NCBI GenBank assembly: GCA_018823415.1
Contig: JAHJIN010000484.1
Location: 17,939-81,938 of the forward strand
Source of the DNA: Chloroflexota bacterium
Lineage (GTDB): Bacteria > Chloroflexota > JAHJIN01
DNA length: 64,000 nt
Direction: 5' to 3'
Made by a program: the position numbers and the translations under genes. Below are positions 15,994-24,809 of the stretch, one piece after another (positions within the stretch are counted from its first letter, which is position 1; each line of letters opens with the position of its first letter). The notes below the pieces were generated by a model, which saw only the letters and a program-made list of their open reading frames with translations, was not told where the DNA came from and did no database searches.

Positions 15994-17721
15994 CTATATG
16001 ACCAGATCATCTTCCGGCGTATTGCCAAAATCTTGCAGGTTAGAGCCGCCGATAAACTCGCGCAGGATCGAGTTGTCGGGCACCCGGCTGGAATCATAGG
16101 GCAAAAACCAGTCCAGGAATGCCAGTAGGCGCTTGGCCTCCACGTATTCCAACGTCCCCGGGTCGACCTCGCGCAGCAGCGGCTCGGCCAGCGGTTTCAA
16201 CACTGCCAACTCGTACACCAGCGCCGAGTTGAACATCACGTCCGCGTTCTCCTGGTATGGAAAGATCCAGCGCGCCTCGCCCCGGCGCACGCTGGCCCAC
16301 CGGGCGATGGTCTCCTGGGCCGTATAGCCCCGGAACTGGTCGTCGCGGACGATGCGTCGCAGCAGGCGCGTATCGGCCGTGGGGATGCGGTTGTGGTGGT
16401 CGATGTTCAACTGGGTCAGCGCGCTGGCATAGATGCGAAAGCTCGCTGCCGAGGGGATATTGGGGATGAGGGCCGGGTTCAGGCCGTGCATGCCCTCGGT
16501 CAGGATCAGGCTAGCGGGCTCGACCGATATTGTCTCGCCCTCGGTGCGCATCCCGGTGAGAAAGTCATAGCGCGGCCGGGTCACCTCCTGGCCGGCCATC
16601 AGCTCGAGCAATTGCAGGTTGAGCAGCGGCAGGTCCAGCGCCTCCAGTGCCTCAAAGTCATACTCGCCAAACTCGTCGCGTGGCGTCAGGTCGCGGTCCA
16701 CGAAATAATCGTCCAGGCTCAACGAGATAGGCCGGATACCGTGGGTCAAAAGCTGGACCATGAGCCGCTTGGCAAAGGTGGTCTTGCCCGATGACGACGG
16801 TCCGGCAATGAGCACCAGTCGAATCTGGCCGTGCTGTTCGGCGATGCGCTGGGCAATGTCGCTGATGCGCTGCTCGTGCAGCGCTTCGGCTACCAGGATC
16901 ACCTCTTCGATGCGCCCGGTCTTGATGGCCTGATTGAGCGAGCCCACGTCCGTGATGCCCATCACCTGCATCCACTGGGTATACTGCCGAAAGATGCTGG
17001 ACAGCTTGGGGCTGTCGTGAAAAGGCGGCAAGTCGGTGGGCTGGGCCGGCGTCGGAAAGCGCAGGATAAACCCTGGTGGGTAGCTTTGCAGGCCGAATTG
17101 TTGCAGATACCCGGTCGATGGCACCATATAGCCGTATAAATAGTCCTGCATGCCGCGCAGGGTGTAAATCGATACGTGGTCCTTTTGCCGAAAGCTCAAC
17201 AGGCGCACCTTGTCTTCATAGCCCAGTTGGGCAAAGAGCGCCTGAGCTTCGGTCACCGGCATCTGGCATTTGGAGATGGGCGCGTCCAGGTCTACGATCT
17301 CGCGCATGCGCGTCTCGATATCCTGCAACTCGGCCACGGTGAACGGCTCGCGGCCTTCGACCTGGCAATAGAACCCCTCCGTCAGTGAGTGGTCGATGGT
17401 GATGCGCGCTTGCGGGAACAGTTCGTGGGCCGCCGTGATGAGCAAGAACGACAGGGACCGCTGGTAGACACGCAGGCCGTCGCTGGTATCCATGAAAATG
17501 GGCTGGACGGTGGCGTCGCCGTCGAGCTTGTAACGCAGCTCGCGCAGCGTGCCGTTGACCAGGGCTGCCACCACCGGGTTGGACTGGTCGGGGTACGCGG
17601 TCTTGGTAAAGGTTTCCAGCGGTGTTTTCAGGGGCCCGCCCAAGACCCTGCTATCGGGAAAACGCACGCGCACGTCGCGTCGCTTGTGGGACGGGCGAAC
17701 TAGGTCTTGCTTTTTCTTCAT
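15994..17721 (-). CDS. Uridine kinase fused to ThrRS-like N-terminal domains
   Basis: The 575-residue protein starts at an ATG at 17721 (GAGG 8 bases upstream). Residues 1-75 look like a TGS-type domain (VRVRFPDSRVLGGP), residues 80-180 like the second additional domain of threonyl-tRNA synthetase (AAHELFPQARIT, LTEGFYCQVEG), and residues 300-510 are a uridine kinase/PRK-type P-loop kinase with GPSSSGKTTF (K313), DDYFVDRD and a QLNIDHHNR/RRIVRDDQFRG lid region. Such fusions are known and widely conserved; the kinase presumably phosphorylates uridine or cytidine, while the role of the tRNA-synthetase-like part is not established. It converges on ileS at a shared terminator and is divergent from the DUF1670-like pair. 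Confidence 0.88.
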   Translation of the reverse strand: MKKKQDLVRPSHKRRDVRVRFPDSRVLGGPLKTPLETFTKTAYPDQSNPVVAALVNGTLRELRYKLDGDATVQPIFMDTSDGLRVYQRSLSFLLITAAHELFPQARITIDHSLTEGFYCQVEGREPFTVAELQDIETRMREIVDLDAPISKCQMPVTEAQALFAQLGYEDKVRLLSFRQKDHVSIYTLRGMQDYLYGYMVPSTGYLQQFGLQSYPPGFILRFPTPAQPTDLPPFHDSPKLSSIFRQYTQWMQVMGITDVGSLNQAIKTGRIEEVILVAEALHEQRISDIAQRIAEQHGQIRLVLIAGPSSSGKTTFAKRLMVQLLTHGIRPISLSLDDYFVDRDLTPRDEFGEYDFEALEALDLPLLNLQLLELMAGQEVTRPRYDFLTGMRTEGETISVEPASLILTEGMHGLNPALIPNIPSAASFRIYASALTQLNIDHHNRIPTADTRLLRRIVRDDQFRGYTAQETIARWASVRRGEARWIFPYQENADVMFNSALVYELAVLKPLAEPLLREVDPGTLEYVEAKRLLAFLDWFLPYDSSRVPDNSILREFIGGSNLQDFGNTPEDDLVI

Positions 17722-17741
17722 ATGTCTATCCTCATTGGCTA

Positions 17742-17770
17742 TTGGTTCAAATGACCCACCGTGGTACAAT
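17742..17770 (+). promoter_or_regulatory. Promoter of the DUF1670-like gene pair
   Basis: TTGGTT (17742-17747), 17-base spacer, TACAAT (17765-17770), followed 9 bases later by GGAGGGG and the ATG at 17794. The untranslated leader is short. Confidence 0.55.
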
Positions 17771-17793
17771 AGAGAAAACCACGGAGGGGATCG

Positions 17794-18594
17794 ATGGAAC
17801 AAAGCGCGATCGCACGTTTGATGGCCAAGTCGCCCGAAGAGGCGATCATTGACCAAATCTGTCGGGACTTCAACCTGGCGCCCTTCATGGCCCGCACCTA
17901 TTTCGAGCAGATGCAGCGCTACTTCGAGCGGTATCTGCACCTGGAGCGGGACGTCGGCCAGATGACCTTTCTGGCGTTGAGCGCCACCAATCCGCCGGGG
18001 CGCGCCGTGGCCGAGTGCGAACGGCTAGCCATTACCTTGACCCTCGACCAGGCAGACGATCTGGTGGCCCTGGAGCAGGGTCTAGCCGCGCTGCGGCGCA
18101 GCAAGATCCAGCGTCTGACTGGTGAGGCCCAGGACCAGGGGGCCCTACTGACCCAGGAAGACCTGGCCCGGTTGCTATGTACCAGCCGCTCCACCATCAA
18201 ACGGGACATCGCCCACCTGCGCGCCGCGGGGACGGCCGTGCCTACACGCGGTCAGGTCAAGGACATTGGCCGGGGCGTGAGCCACAAGACGCAGATTGTC
18301 GGCGACTGGCTGGCGGGTTACACCTTCAGCCAGATCAAGCGGCGGCGCTGGCATACGGTGGGCTCGATTGCCCGGTATTGTAGTGATTTTCAGCGCGTGG
18401 TGCGGCTCCATGTGCGCGGCCTGGACGTCGCCGAGATTCGGCGCGGTGCGGGCCTGTCCGAGCGGCTGATTGGTGAGTACCTGGCGCTCTACGAGACGGT
18501 GGGACCAGACAACGAGCGTCTGAACCAACTGCTCAGTGAACCAGCGGCGACCACAGCCCAGCCAGCAGAGGTAAAAAGGGGGGCTTGGTTGTGA
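17794..18594 (+). CDS. DUF1670-like DNA-binding protein, first of a pair
   Basis: This 266-residue protein is mostly helical. A helix-turn-helix sits at about residues 110-140 (LTQEDLARLLCTSRSTIKRDIAHL), and a second recognition-like segment at 175-205 (YTFSQIKRRRWHTVGSIARY) resembles the transposase/resolvase-type HTH repeat. The block VPTRGQVKDIGRGVSHKTQI is conserved in its downstream partner, as is the following WLAGY..QIKRR..V..I.RY..D. I recognise this layout as DUF1670 (function unknown, found in Chloroflexi and some archaea), from memory. It has its own promoter and GGAGGGG site, and its TGA overlaps the next ATG by one base. The two probably act as a heteromeric regulator or recombination accessory. 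Confidence 0.65.
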   Translation: MEQSAIARLMAKSPEEAIIDQICRDFNLAPFMARTYFEQMQRYFERYLHLERDVGQMTFLALSATNPPGRAVAECERLAITLTLDQADDLVALEQGLAALRRSKIQRLTGEAQDQGALLTQEDLARLLCTSRSTIKRDIAHLRAAGTAVPTRGQVKDIGRGVSHKTQIVGDWLAGYTFSQIKRRRWHTVGSIARYCSDFQRVVRLHVRGLDVAEIRRGAGLSERLIGEYLALYETVGPDNERLNQLLSEPAATTAQPAEVKRGAWL

Positions 18595-19430
18595 TGAATA
18601 CGCCGCCCAACTATACCGCAACGCGCATCCAGAAGCGCAATCTGCCCGATTTGCTAGTGCACAAGTTCCTGACCGAGTATGGCTACGCTCACGGCCCAGT
18701 GATTGCGCGGGCCATCGTCGACGACATCCTGGTGACCATCCAGCAATGCTATCCCGAGCGCGTGCCCCCCAAGACCGTGGTCTGGCTGGCGGTACGGCGC
18801 GAGAGCCGCGGGCAACGCAAGGGCTTGGCCGTCAGCGACCTGACTCCAGTGCAACTCGCCGTGATCACCGATGCGGAAATCCAGATTCTGACGGACCCCA
18901 GCCTGGGTAACACCCGGCGGCACCAAGCTCGTTATGCCTTCAATCAGGCGCGCTATGTCCGCTGGTGCCACGAGGCCTATGAGCAGGGCGGAGTCTTGAC
19001 TCATCTGGATCTCAGCCTCTTGAGTGGCCAATCGACCGGCTACATCGGGCGGACGCTGCGGCGATATGAAGCCGAAACGGATCAGATAGTGCCGACCCGC
19101 GGCACCGTGCATGATATTGGCCCCTCAGTCACACACAAGGCCGAGGTCATCCGCCGCTGGCTGCGCCACGAGTCGCCAGTGCAGATTGCGCGCGCCTTGA
19201 ATCACGCCCAGGAGTCGGTCGATCGCTATATCGCTGACTATCAGAAAGTGCGGACCCTGGCCCAGAAATTCACGGCCGCCGAGTTACCGGCGCTCACGGG
19301 GTTGACCCCCAGCGTAGTCCAGCAATACCTGACCCTGCTCCGGGAGTATGAACCGGGGCTGGTACTGTACCCGCCCTCACCTGGGGAGCCAACTGCCCAG
19401 GAAGAGCCGCCGCCGTCGGCCTGTGGATAG
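18594..19430 (+). CDS. DUF1670-like DNA-binding protein, second of a pair
   Basis: The start is taken as the ATG at 18594, overlapping the previous stop as TGATG, with AAAAAGGGGGG just upstream; a TTG at 18585 is possible. The 278-residue product shares the core VPTRGTVHDIGPSVTHKAEVI and the following WLRHESPVQIARALNHAQESVDRY with its neighbour, showing that the two are paralogues. The N-terminal 90 residues differ and include VVWLAVRRESRG. An HTH-like segment (GVLTHLDLSLLSGQSTGYIG) precedes the core. The stop codon lies inside a 16-bp perfect palindrome (19420-19472). Function unknown; co-translation implies a joint complex. Confidence 0.65.
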   Translation: MNTPPNYTATRIQKRNLPDLLVHKFLTEYGYAHGPVIARAIVDDILVTIQQCYPERVPPKTVVWLAVRRESRGQRKGLAVSDLTPVQLAVITDAEIQILTDPSLGNTRRHQARYAFNQARYVRWCHEAYEQGGVLTHLDLSLLSGQSTGYIGRTLRRYEAETDQIVPTRGTVHDIGPSVTHKAEVIRRWLRHESPVQIARALNHAQESVDRYIADYQKVRTLAQKFTAAELPALTGLTPSVVQQYLTLLREYEPGLVLYPPSPGEPTAQEEPPPSACG

Positions 19431-19472
19431 TGTGGGCAGGCGCGCTTTTCGGCTGTCCACACTATCCACAGG
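19420..19472. repeat. 16-bp perfect inverted repeat at the end of the DUF1670-like pair
   Basis: CCTGTGGATAGTGTGG (19420-19435) faces CCACACTATCCACAGG (19457-19472) with a 21-base loop. Each arm holds CTATCCACA, one base off the DnaA-box consensus TTATCCACA. It includes the stop codon of the second gene. It may be a terminator, an operator for the pair, or a recombination site. Confidence 0.65.
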
Positions 19473-19530
19473 CACCCACCTTGCCTATCGGTGGGTCATT
19501 AGGACTTATTGGCTGTTTGACAGGCAACAC

Positions 19531-19554
19531 AGCCCCACGCCGAGGCGCGGGGCT
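19531..19554. repeat. GC-rich hairpin in the convergent gap
   Basis: AGCCCCACGCC (19531-19541) pairs with GGCGCGGGGCT (19544-19554) with one mismatch and a 2-base loop. It lies between two converging transcription units and may help terminate both, though no T run follows. Confidence 0.45.
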
Positions 19555-19607
19555 TGCGTATGCTATTATACACAACTTGATCGCGACTGGCAAGGCTGGT
19601 AGCCAAC

Positions 19608-21557
19608 CTATCGCTGGGCGATGAGCCGGTCGATTTCTGCTGCGGCCTGGGCTGCCTGCTCGCGGGCCGTGGCTGCTTCTGCCGACCGGCCTAACGCCTC
19701 GTAGGTCAGCGCCAGGTATGTGTAGGCGGTGGCGTTGAGCGGGTCCAGAGCCACCGCGGCCTGATACCGGGCCACTGCCTCGTTCGGCCGGCCCCGGGCG
19801 GCCTGCACCTGACCCAAGCGCACCAGGGGTTCTGGGTCGGTGGGCGACAAGCGCCGGGCCTCCTCATAGGCCGTGGCGGCCCGGTCCAGCAGGCGCGCGT
19901 CGCCGGTCGCTTCCCACCAGTAGCGCCGCACGTCGCCCAGCCCCAGCCAATGCGCCTCGTCGATGGGCATGATCTGGAGCGCTTGCTCCTGGGCAGCCTC
20001 GGCTCGGGCAAATGACGCCGGGTCGCCGGTGACGGCCTGGGCCAGGTGCGCCTGGGCCAGCAGCGCGTGATAGCGGTCCTGCGTGGGCTGCAGGGCGATG
20101 GCCTGCTCGTAGGCGCGGATGGCGGCCGGCCAGTCGCTCCGGGTCATGGCGTGCAGCCCGGTGCGAGCGTGCTCGTCGGCTTGCAGTGGCACCAGGTTGG
20201 CGATGCCAGCCCCGGCCATTACCAGACCCACCAGCCCGGCCCCGGCCAGTACCTTCCAGCGTGCCACCGGCCGGTCGTTCTGCGTGGTGGCCCGGTCATG
20301 GTGGGGGGGCAATCCGGCCAGCAGGCCCAGGCTGATCCACAACAGGCTGAGCGTTGCCGCCGTGCCAAAGCTGAACTGGTTCGCCGCCAGATAGGTCGCC
20401 ACGCCGGCGATCAGGGCGGCTGCCAGTTGCCTGGCGTCGCCGGCCGCACACCAGCCGCGCCAACACACCGCCAGCACCAGCCCCAGGTATGCCGCCAGCC
20501 CGGCCACGCCGACGCTGGCTGCCCAGTCCAGGACGTCGTTGTGCGCCCGGCCGCCTATGGCGCCGATGCCGCCATAGGCGGTGAGCGCCGGGGGATACAC
20601 GGCCTGCAAGGCCCAGCCCAGGGTCTCTGGCCCTGCGCCCAGCAGCGGACGCGCTGTCACCAGCCGCAGCACTGCCTCCCACTCGATGGCCCGGATGGTC
20701 GCGGTGGCAGATTGGCCCTGCAGCAGGTTATAGACCGGCGCCAGCGGTTCGGCGCCTAGGCCGGCCAGTAGCGCCGCGACCAGCGCTGTGCCCCCCAGCC
20801 CGGCGAGAATCCAGCGCCGGCGCAGTCCTATCAGCAGCCAGAACACTGCCCCGCCGACGGCTGCCCCCACCCATGCGCTGCGCGAGAACGTCGCCAGCAG
20901 GCATGCGGCCTGGAGCATCAGCAGCACAGCGTAGACGGTGCGCTTTTGCCAACCGCGCGCGGTTAGCAGGCGTGTGGCCGCCAATGGCATGGTCATCGCC
21001 ACGTACAGTCCCAGAAAATTGGGGTGGCCCACGGTGGCAAAGGCCCGGTCCACCGGGCGCTCCCAGGGAACCGGGTCCAGCCCGGCGATCTGGAACAGCC
21101 CATAGGCGCTCACCAGTCCGCTGGCAAGCAGGGTGGCGCCGACGAGGCGCGTGCGTTGGGCCGGCGCGCGTGCCTGGTCGGCCACCAGCACGAACGAGGC
21201 CAGCAGGGCCAGGAACGTGAGCGTGCCCTGCCGCCACTGGTAGCTGCCCCACAGGCTCGTGGCCGGCGCGATGGAGCAGGCCGTGGCTGCCGCATAGAGC
21301 ACGACCAATAGCGCTGCCAGGATGGCGATAGGCTGGCGGGCGAGGCGCCGCAGCGACAGCGTCCGGCGGGTGAGCGCCGCGTGTAACAGCCATACGCTGG
21401 CCATGCCGGCGACGATCGTACGCAGCAGGGCTATCTTGGCCGGCTCAAAGGGATACTCGCCGGCCGGGGCCACGGCCAGGGGCATCGCCAACGCCAGCAG
21501 CAGCCAGCCGCCTTCGATGGCTTGTTGGCACCAGCGTGTCAGCGTTGCGGCGCGCAC
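19608..21557 (-). CDS. O-antigen ligase-like membrane protein with C-terminal TPRs
   Basis: The GTG at 21557 is chosen because GGGAGGACCC lies upstream; the ORF continues to 21695 but would overlap the next gene. The 649-residue protein has 10-12 hydrophobic helices over residues 1-430 with the Wzy_C/WaaL-type loop (TVGHPNFLGLYVAM, LGAGPETLGWALQ, AHNDVLDWAASVG), and three or four tetratricopeptide repeats at 470-640 (AIRAYEQAIALQPTQDRYHALLA style). O-antigen ligase family proteins join polymerised or lipid-linked sugars to acceptors, or act as O-glycosyl transferases, outside the membrane. The TPR region is probably extracytoplasmic. It follows two surface-protein genes on the same strand, so it may glycosylate or build a coat polymer. 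Confidence 0.85.
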   Translation of the reverse strand: MRAATLTRWCQQAIEGGWLLLALAMPLAVAPAGEYPFEPAKIALLRTIVAGMASVWLLHAALTRRTLSLRRLARQPIAILAALLVVLYAAATACSIAPATSLWGSYQWRQGTLTFLALLASFVLVADQARAPAQRTRLVGATLLASGLVSAYGLFQIAGLDPVPWERPVDRAFATVGHPNFLGLYVAMTMPLAATRLLTARGWQKRTVYAVLLMLQAACLLATFSRSAWVGAAVGGAVFWLLIGLRRRWILAGLGGTALVAALLAGLGAEPLAPVYNLLQGQSATATIRAIEWEAVLRLVTARPLLGAGPETLGWALQAVYPPALTAYGGIGAIGGRAHNDVLDWAASVGVAGLAAYLGLVLAVCWRGWCAAGDARQLAAALIAGVATYLAANQFSFGTAATLSLLWISLGLLAGLPPHHDRATTQNDRPVARWKVLAGAGLVGLVMAGAGIANLVPLQADEHARTGLHAMTRSDWPAAIRAYEQAIALQPTQDRYHALLAQAHLAQAVTGDPASFARAEAAQEQALQIMPIDEAHWLGLGDVRRYWWEATGDARLLDRAATAYEEARRLSPTDPEPLVRLGQVQAARGRPNEAVARYQAAVALDPLNATAYTYLALTYEALGRSAEAATAREQAAQAAAEIDRLIAQR

Positions 21558-21633
21558 GGGTCCTCCCGACAGAACGGGGGCGGCACGCGGCCAGCCCCCG
21601 ATTGAACGCGTTATCCAGCGCGGGTGTGGCGGT

Positions 21634-22746
21634 CTAGTAGTACGGCGACACCCACAGGGTAATGTAGCGGTGCTGGTCGCCGGCGGGTGTGACAATACGC
21701 AGGTGGTACGTCGTGTCCGTGGCCGGGCACACCCAGCGCTTGTCGTGGCCGGCCACGCCGTGCTCGGGGCCGCCGTTTTCCTGCAAATAGACGGCGATGA
21801 CGTATTCCACGTCCCAGTGAATCCAGGTGCACTGGCCCGGGTGGAGCGTGGTGTCGTCGGCCCAGAAATTGATGACCGGGACGGGCGTGGGCGGCGGCAC
21901 CTGGGTGGGGCCGGGCCCGGGCTGGGGCACGATGATGCGCATCATGGTCCGATGCCCCATCAGGTCGCCGTTGGGGTCGCGCAATTGCCAGTAGCTGGTG
22001 TAGGTGCCCGGCTGCTGGGGTGCGGTAAAGACCACCTGCAAATCGGCGGTCTGACCGGGTTCGGTATAGGGCACGGCCACCGATTCTGGCGCGTTCATCT
22101 GCGCGCCCCGCACAAAGGCCCAGCGATAGCCGGCGCCCCAGGTACAGGTGCCGGTGTTTTTCATACGCCAGATCTTGTCGATGCGGGCGCCCGGCGACCA
22201 CACCGAGTCGTCGGGCACGGTGACGTCGGCCAAAAACGCCGAATCGTCCACGCAACCCGCCGCCGTGGGCGCCGGCGGGACGGTGGGCAGCACCGCGGTC
22301 GGTTGGCCCGGCGGGGTGGTGGGCAGCACGGCCGTGGGTTCGCCGCCACCGGTCACCTGCACGTTCACCACGGCCGGGTCGCTCGCCTGGCCGGCGGCAT
22401 TGGTGGCCTGGGCCATGATGATGTGCGTGCCGGGCTGGGTGAACGTCCACGGTTGGGCGGCCACCAGGGCCGGTTCGCCCTGGGCGACGGCGCTTTGCGC
22501 CGTGCCCACCAGGTTGCCGTCTACCTTGATCTCGATACGCGCCACACCCTGGGTATCTGTGGCCTGAACCTGGATGCTCACTTCCTGGCCCACCGTGAGC
22601 CGACTGCCGCTGGCCGGCGCGGTGATGTTGACCCAGGGCCTGGCGCCGCCGCTGCCGGACTGGGGCGGAGTGCATGAGGCCGACGCGAGCAGCCCCACCG
22701 CCAGAACCAGGCCGATCCACATCTGCATACGTGCGTGATATCTCAT
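21634..22746 (-). CDS. Lipoprotein with Ig-like and NBR1-Ig-like domains
   Basis: The ATG at 22746 follows GGGAGGAGCAG; an upstream ATG at 22773 overlaps the previous stop (ATGA) but has no ribosome site. The 370-residue protein has a lipobox (ASASC), an Ig-like domain (residues 40-140: VNITAPASGSRLTVGQ, TDTQGVARIEIKVDG), a Pro/Thr linker, and an NBR1-type Ig domain (about 165-275) with WRMKNTGTCTWGAGYRWAFV and WQLRDPNG. The NBR1 Ig fold is known in bacteria from surface proteins of Chloroflexi and others; its ligand is unclear. A final ~80-residue domain (ADDTTLHPGQCTWIHWDVEYV) is shared with the upstream gene, so the two are paralogues in tandem. Confidence 0.82.
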   Translation of the reverse strand: MRYHARMQMWIGLVLAVGLLASASCTPPQSGSGGARPWVNITAPASGSRLTVGQEVSIQVQATDTQGVARIEIKVDGNLVGTAQSAVAQGEPALVAAQPWTFTQPGTHIIMAQATNAAGQASDPAVVNVQVTGGGEPTAVLPTTPPGQPTAVLPTVPPAPTAAGCVDDSAFLADVTVPDDSVWSPGARIDKIWRMKNTGTCTWGAGYRWAFVRGAQMNAPESVAVPYTEPGQTADLQVVFTAPQQPGTYTSYWQLRDPNGDLMGHRTMMRIIVPQPGPGPTQVPPPTPVPVINFWADDTTLHPGQCTWIHWDVEYVIAVYLQENGGPEHGVAGHDKRWVCPATDTTYHLRIVTPAGDQHRYITLWVSPYY

Positions 22747-22769
22747 CTGCTCCTCCCGCCCTTTTGGGC

Positions 22770-24161
22770 TCATTGGACTTTGATGGTCACTTTGTAATAT
22801 TCGCTCTCGTTATTATATTTGACAATGCGCAACACATACTCGGTGGTGGCAGACGGGCAGACTTTTTTGACCTTGTGGCCGACCTCGGGATACTCGGGGT
22901 CGCCGCCTTCTTTTAGCCATACCTCCCGCACATAGTCCACGTCCCAACGCAGGTTGGTACACTCGCCCGGCGCAATCTTTTTCTTGTCAGCCGTAAAGCT
23001 GACCACCGGCCCCGGCGTGGGCGAGATGGTGGGGGTGCGTGTGGCCGTGGGCTGGGGTGTGACCGTGGGCGTGACCGGCCGCACCACGATGCTCAACGTC
23101 GCCTCGGTCCCAAACGGAGTGCCGTTGGGGTCCTGGAGTTGCCAGCGCGAGATATAGGTGCCGGTGGCCTGGGGCGCGGTGAACACCACGCGCAGGTCGG
23201 CTTCCTGGCCGGCGGCCGTGAGCGGGACGGCCGCCGAATCGGGGGCGCCCATCTGCTCGCCAGCCACAAAGGCCCAGCGATAGCCGGCGCCCCATTCGCA
23301 GGTGCCCGTGTTCTGGAGCCGCCACACTTTGTCTACCCGGGCACCCGGCTCGACGCGCGTGCCGTCGGGCACGGTCACGTCGCTGATAAAGGCACTGTTG
23401 TTGCTGCAGGGTGAAGGCGACACGGAGCTGGTGGGAGTGACGGTGGGGCCGGCCGGCCCAGACACGGTGACGGCGACGAGCGGCGACGTGCCTTCGGCGT
23501 TGGCCCGGTTGCGGGCGCGCACCTGGATGGTATGCGAGCCAGGCTGGTCGAACGTCCACGATTGTGCCGCCGTCAGCACCGGCTGCCCGTTGGCGTCGGG
23601 ACTCACCTGCACATCGCCCAGGGTGCCATCTACCCATAGCTCGATGCGGGTGACGCCCTGCGTGTCGGTGGCGGTGCTCTGGACCACGAACGGCTGGTTG
23701 GTCTGGAGCTGCGTGCCGTTGCTGGGCGACTGCACCTGCACCGTGGGACCGGTGGTGCCGGGCGTGGAACCACCGGCCGCGCCCACCCCGATGACGATGG
23801 CTGCGGCGATGAGGCCCAGCAGGCACAGCGCCACCGCCGCCAGCCCGACAATACCCAACATCAACCAGTTGGGGCCGCCTTCTTCGGCGGCGTATGGTGG
23901 GGGGGGCGATTGGCCGGGCGCCACGGCCTGGGTGGTGGGCAACTGGGCCTGGCCGGGGGCCTCTGCCCATGTGCGGCCGTCAAAGTACAGCCAGTGGCCG
24001 GTGCGCGGGTCCAGGGTCCAGTAGCGGCCCTGGGCATCGTGGACCATGATCTGGGCCACGGCCTGTACAAACTCGGCTCGACTGATGGTGCCATCGCGCA
24101 ACTGGTCACGCAGGTGGTTGAATCGCGCTTGAGCTTGATGAAAATCCACAGCGTCCTCCAT
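22770..24161 (-). CDS. Membrane protein with NBR1-Ig-like domains, paralogue of 21634-22746
   Basis: The 463-residue protein begins with a ~70-residue cytoplasmic domain (FNHLRDQLRDGTISRAEF then YWTLDPRTGHWLYFDGRTW) like short sensor or SHOCT/GYF-like N-termini of Chloroflexi membrane proteins. A membrane helix at about 105-135 (LGIVGLAAVALCLLGLIAAAI) follows a Gly/Pro-rich stretch. Outside are an Ig-like domain (VQSPSNGTQLQTNQP, TDTQGVTRIELWVDG), an NBR1-type Ig domain (VWRLQNTGTCEWGAGYRW, WQLQDPNG) and the shared C-terminal domain ending KVTIKVQ. The two paralogues keep their domain order but differ in anchoring: this one crosses the membrane, the other is lipidated. The next gene overlaps it or starts within 25 bases. 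Confidence 0.8.
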   Translation of the reverse strand: MEDAVDFHQAQARFNHLRDQLRDGTISRAEFVQAVAQIMVHDAQGRYWTLDPRTGHWLYFDGRTWAEAPGQAQLPTTQAVAPGQSPPPPYAAEEGGPNWLMLGIVGLAAVALCLLGLIAAAIVIGVGAAGGSTPGTTGPTVQVQSPSNGTQLQTNQPFVVQSTATDTQGVTRIELWVDGTLGDVQVSPDANGQPVLTAAQSWTFDQPGSHTIQVRARNRANAEGTSPLVAVTVSGPAGPTVTPTSSVSPSPCSNNSAFISDVTVPDGTRVEPGARVDKVWRLQNTGTCEWGAGYRWAFVAGEQMGAPDSAAVPLTAAGQEADLRVVFTAPQATGTYISRWQLQDPNGTPFGTEATLSIVVRPVTPTVTPQPTATRTPTISPTPGPVVSFTADKKKIAPGECTNLRWDVDYVREVWLKEGGDPEYPEVGHKVKKVCPSATTEYVLRIVKYNNESEYYKVTIKVQ

Positions 24162-24206
24162 GGGTAACGGTCTGGCTGGCGCTCGTTATTTCGCCAATGA
24201 TCTCTC

Positions 24207-24233
24207 GTAGGTCGGATCGACGATCCGGCCTAC
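24207..24233. repeat. GTAGGYCGGATCG palindrome
   Basis: GTAGGTCGGATCG (24207-24219) pairs with CGATCCGGCCTAC (24221-24233), one G-T wobble, one-base loop. It overlaps the stop codon of the phosphoesterase gene on the minus strand and may terminate it or be a dispersed repeat of a type common in Chloroflexi (from memory). Confidence 0.55.
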
Positions 24234-24778
24234 AACGGCATGATCTGGCCGTGAATCCGGTCGTCGTCGATGTCCAGGATACCCAGGGTACCGGGGCGGT
24301 CTTTGCGGGGGATGACGGTGCCCGGGTTAAAGTACAGGACGCCGCCATGCACCCGGTTGTAAGGTACGTGGGAATGGCCAAAGGCGATGACATCGACCTT
24401 GGGTTCGTCGTCTCGAAATGCCTCGTACACGTGGGGCAAGATGGTTTCGTTCTTGTCCAGGCCGCCAGATAGCCAGCGGCTCAGGCGCTCCAGAAAACGA
24501 CGCGGCTCCTTGTCGCCGTGGATCAGGCCGACGCGCCGCGTTTCGCCCACCTGCACGTGCGTCTTGCGGGGCAGGTATTGCTGCACAAAGGGCGGGTCTA
24601 CGTGCCCCGAGATGGCGATGGTGATGGTGATGTCTTCTAGCTCGTGTAACGTGTCCAGGGTGGTAATGTCACCCAGGTGCAGGATGATGGCGACATCGGC
24701 CAGCAACTCGCGCACGCGCGGCGGCAGCGCGGGCATGGCTTCGGGAATGTGGGTGTCCGAGATGACCCCGATACGCAT
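24230..24778 (-). CDS. YfcE/MJ0936-type metallophosphoesterase
   Basis: The ATG at 24778 follows GGAGGTTGAGG; the longer open frame is the shadow of the upstream gene. The 182-residue protein has the metallophosphoesterase signatures: ISDTHIPEA (metal-binding DxH), HLGDITTLDTL (GDx2), ISGHVDPP in place of GN(H/D), GLIHGD, and FGHSHVPY (GHxH) near residue 140. This is the YfcE/MJ0936 family of small Mn-dependent phosphodiesterases. Physiological substrate is unknown. It follows the membrane-protein gene at 24810 by 31 bases on the same strand and may be co-transcribed. Confidence 0.85.
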   Translation of the reverse strand: MRIGVISDTHIPEAMPALPPRVRELLADVAIILHLGDITTLDTLHELEDITITIAISGHVDPPFVQQYLPRKTHVQVGETRRVGLIHGDKEPRRFLERLSRWLSGGLDKNETILPHVYEAFRDDEPKVDVIAFGHSHVPYNRVHGGVLYFNPGTVIPRKDRPGTLGILDIDDDRIHGQIMPL

Positions 24779-24809
24779 CCTCAACCTCCAATATAGACGT
24801 TGCCAGTTG

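Noticed and set aside
19420..19472. Possible DnaA boxes or replication origin
   Set aside because: Only two arms of a single palindrome match CTATCCACA, one base off consensus; no dnaA, AT-rich region or box cluster is nearby. It is kept as an inverted repeat only.
22746..22773. Start of the NBR1-like lipoprotein at 22773 instead of 22746
   Set aside because: It overlaps the previous stop as ATGA but has no ribosome site; GGGAGGAG is placed for 22746.
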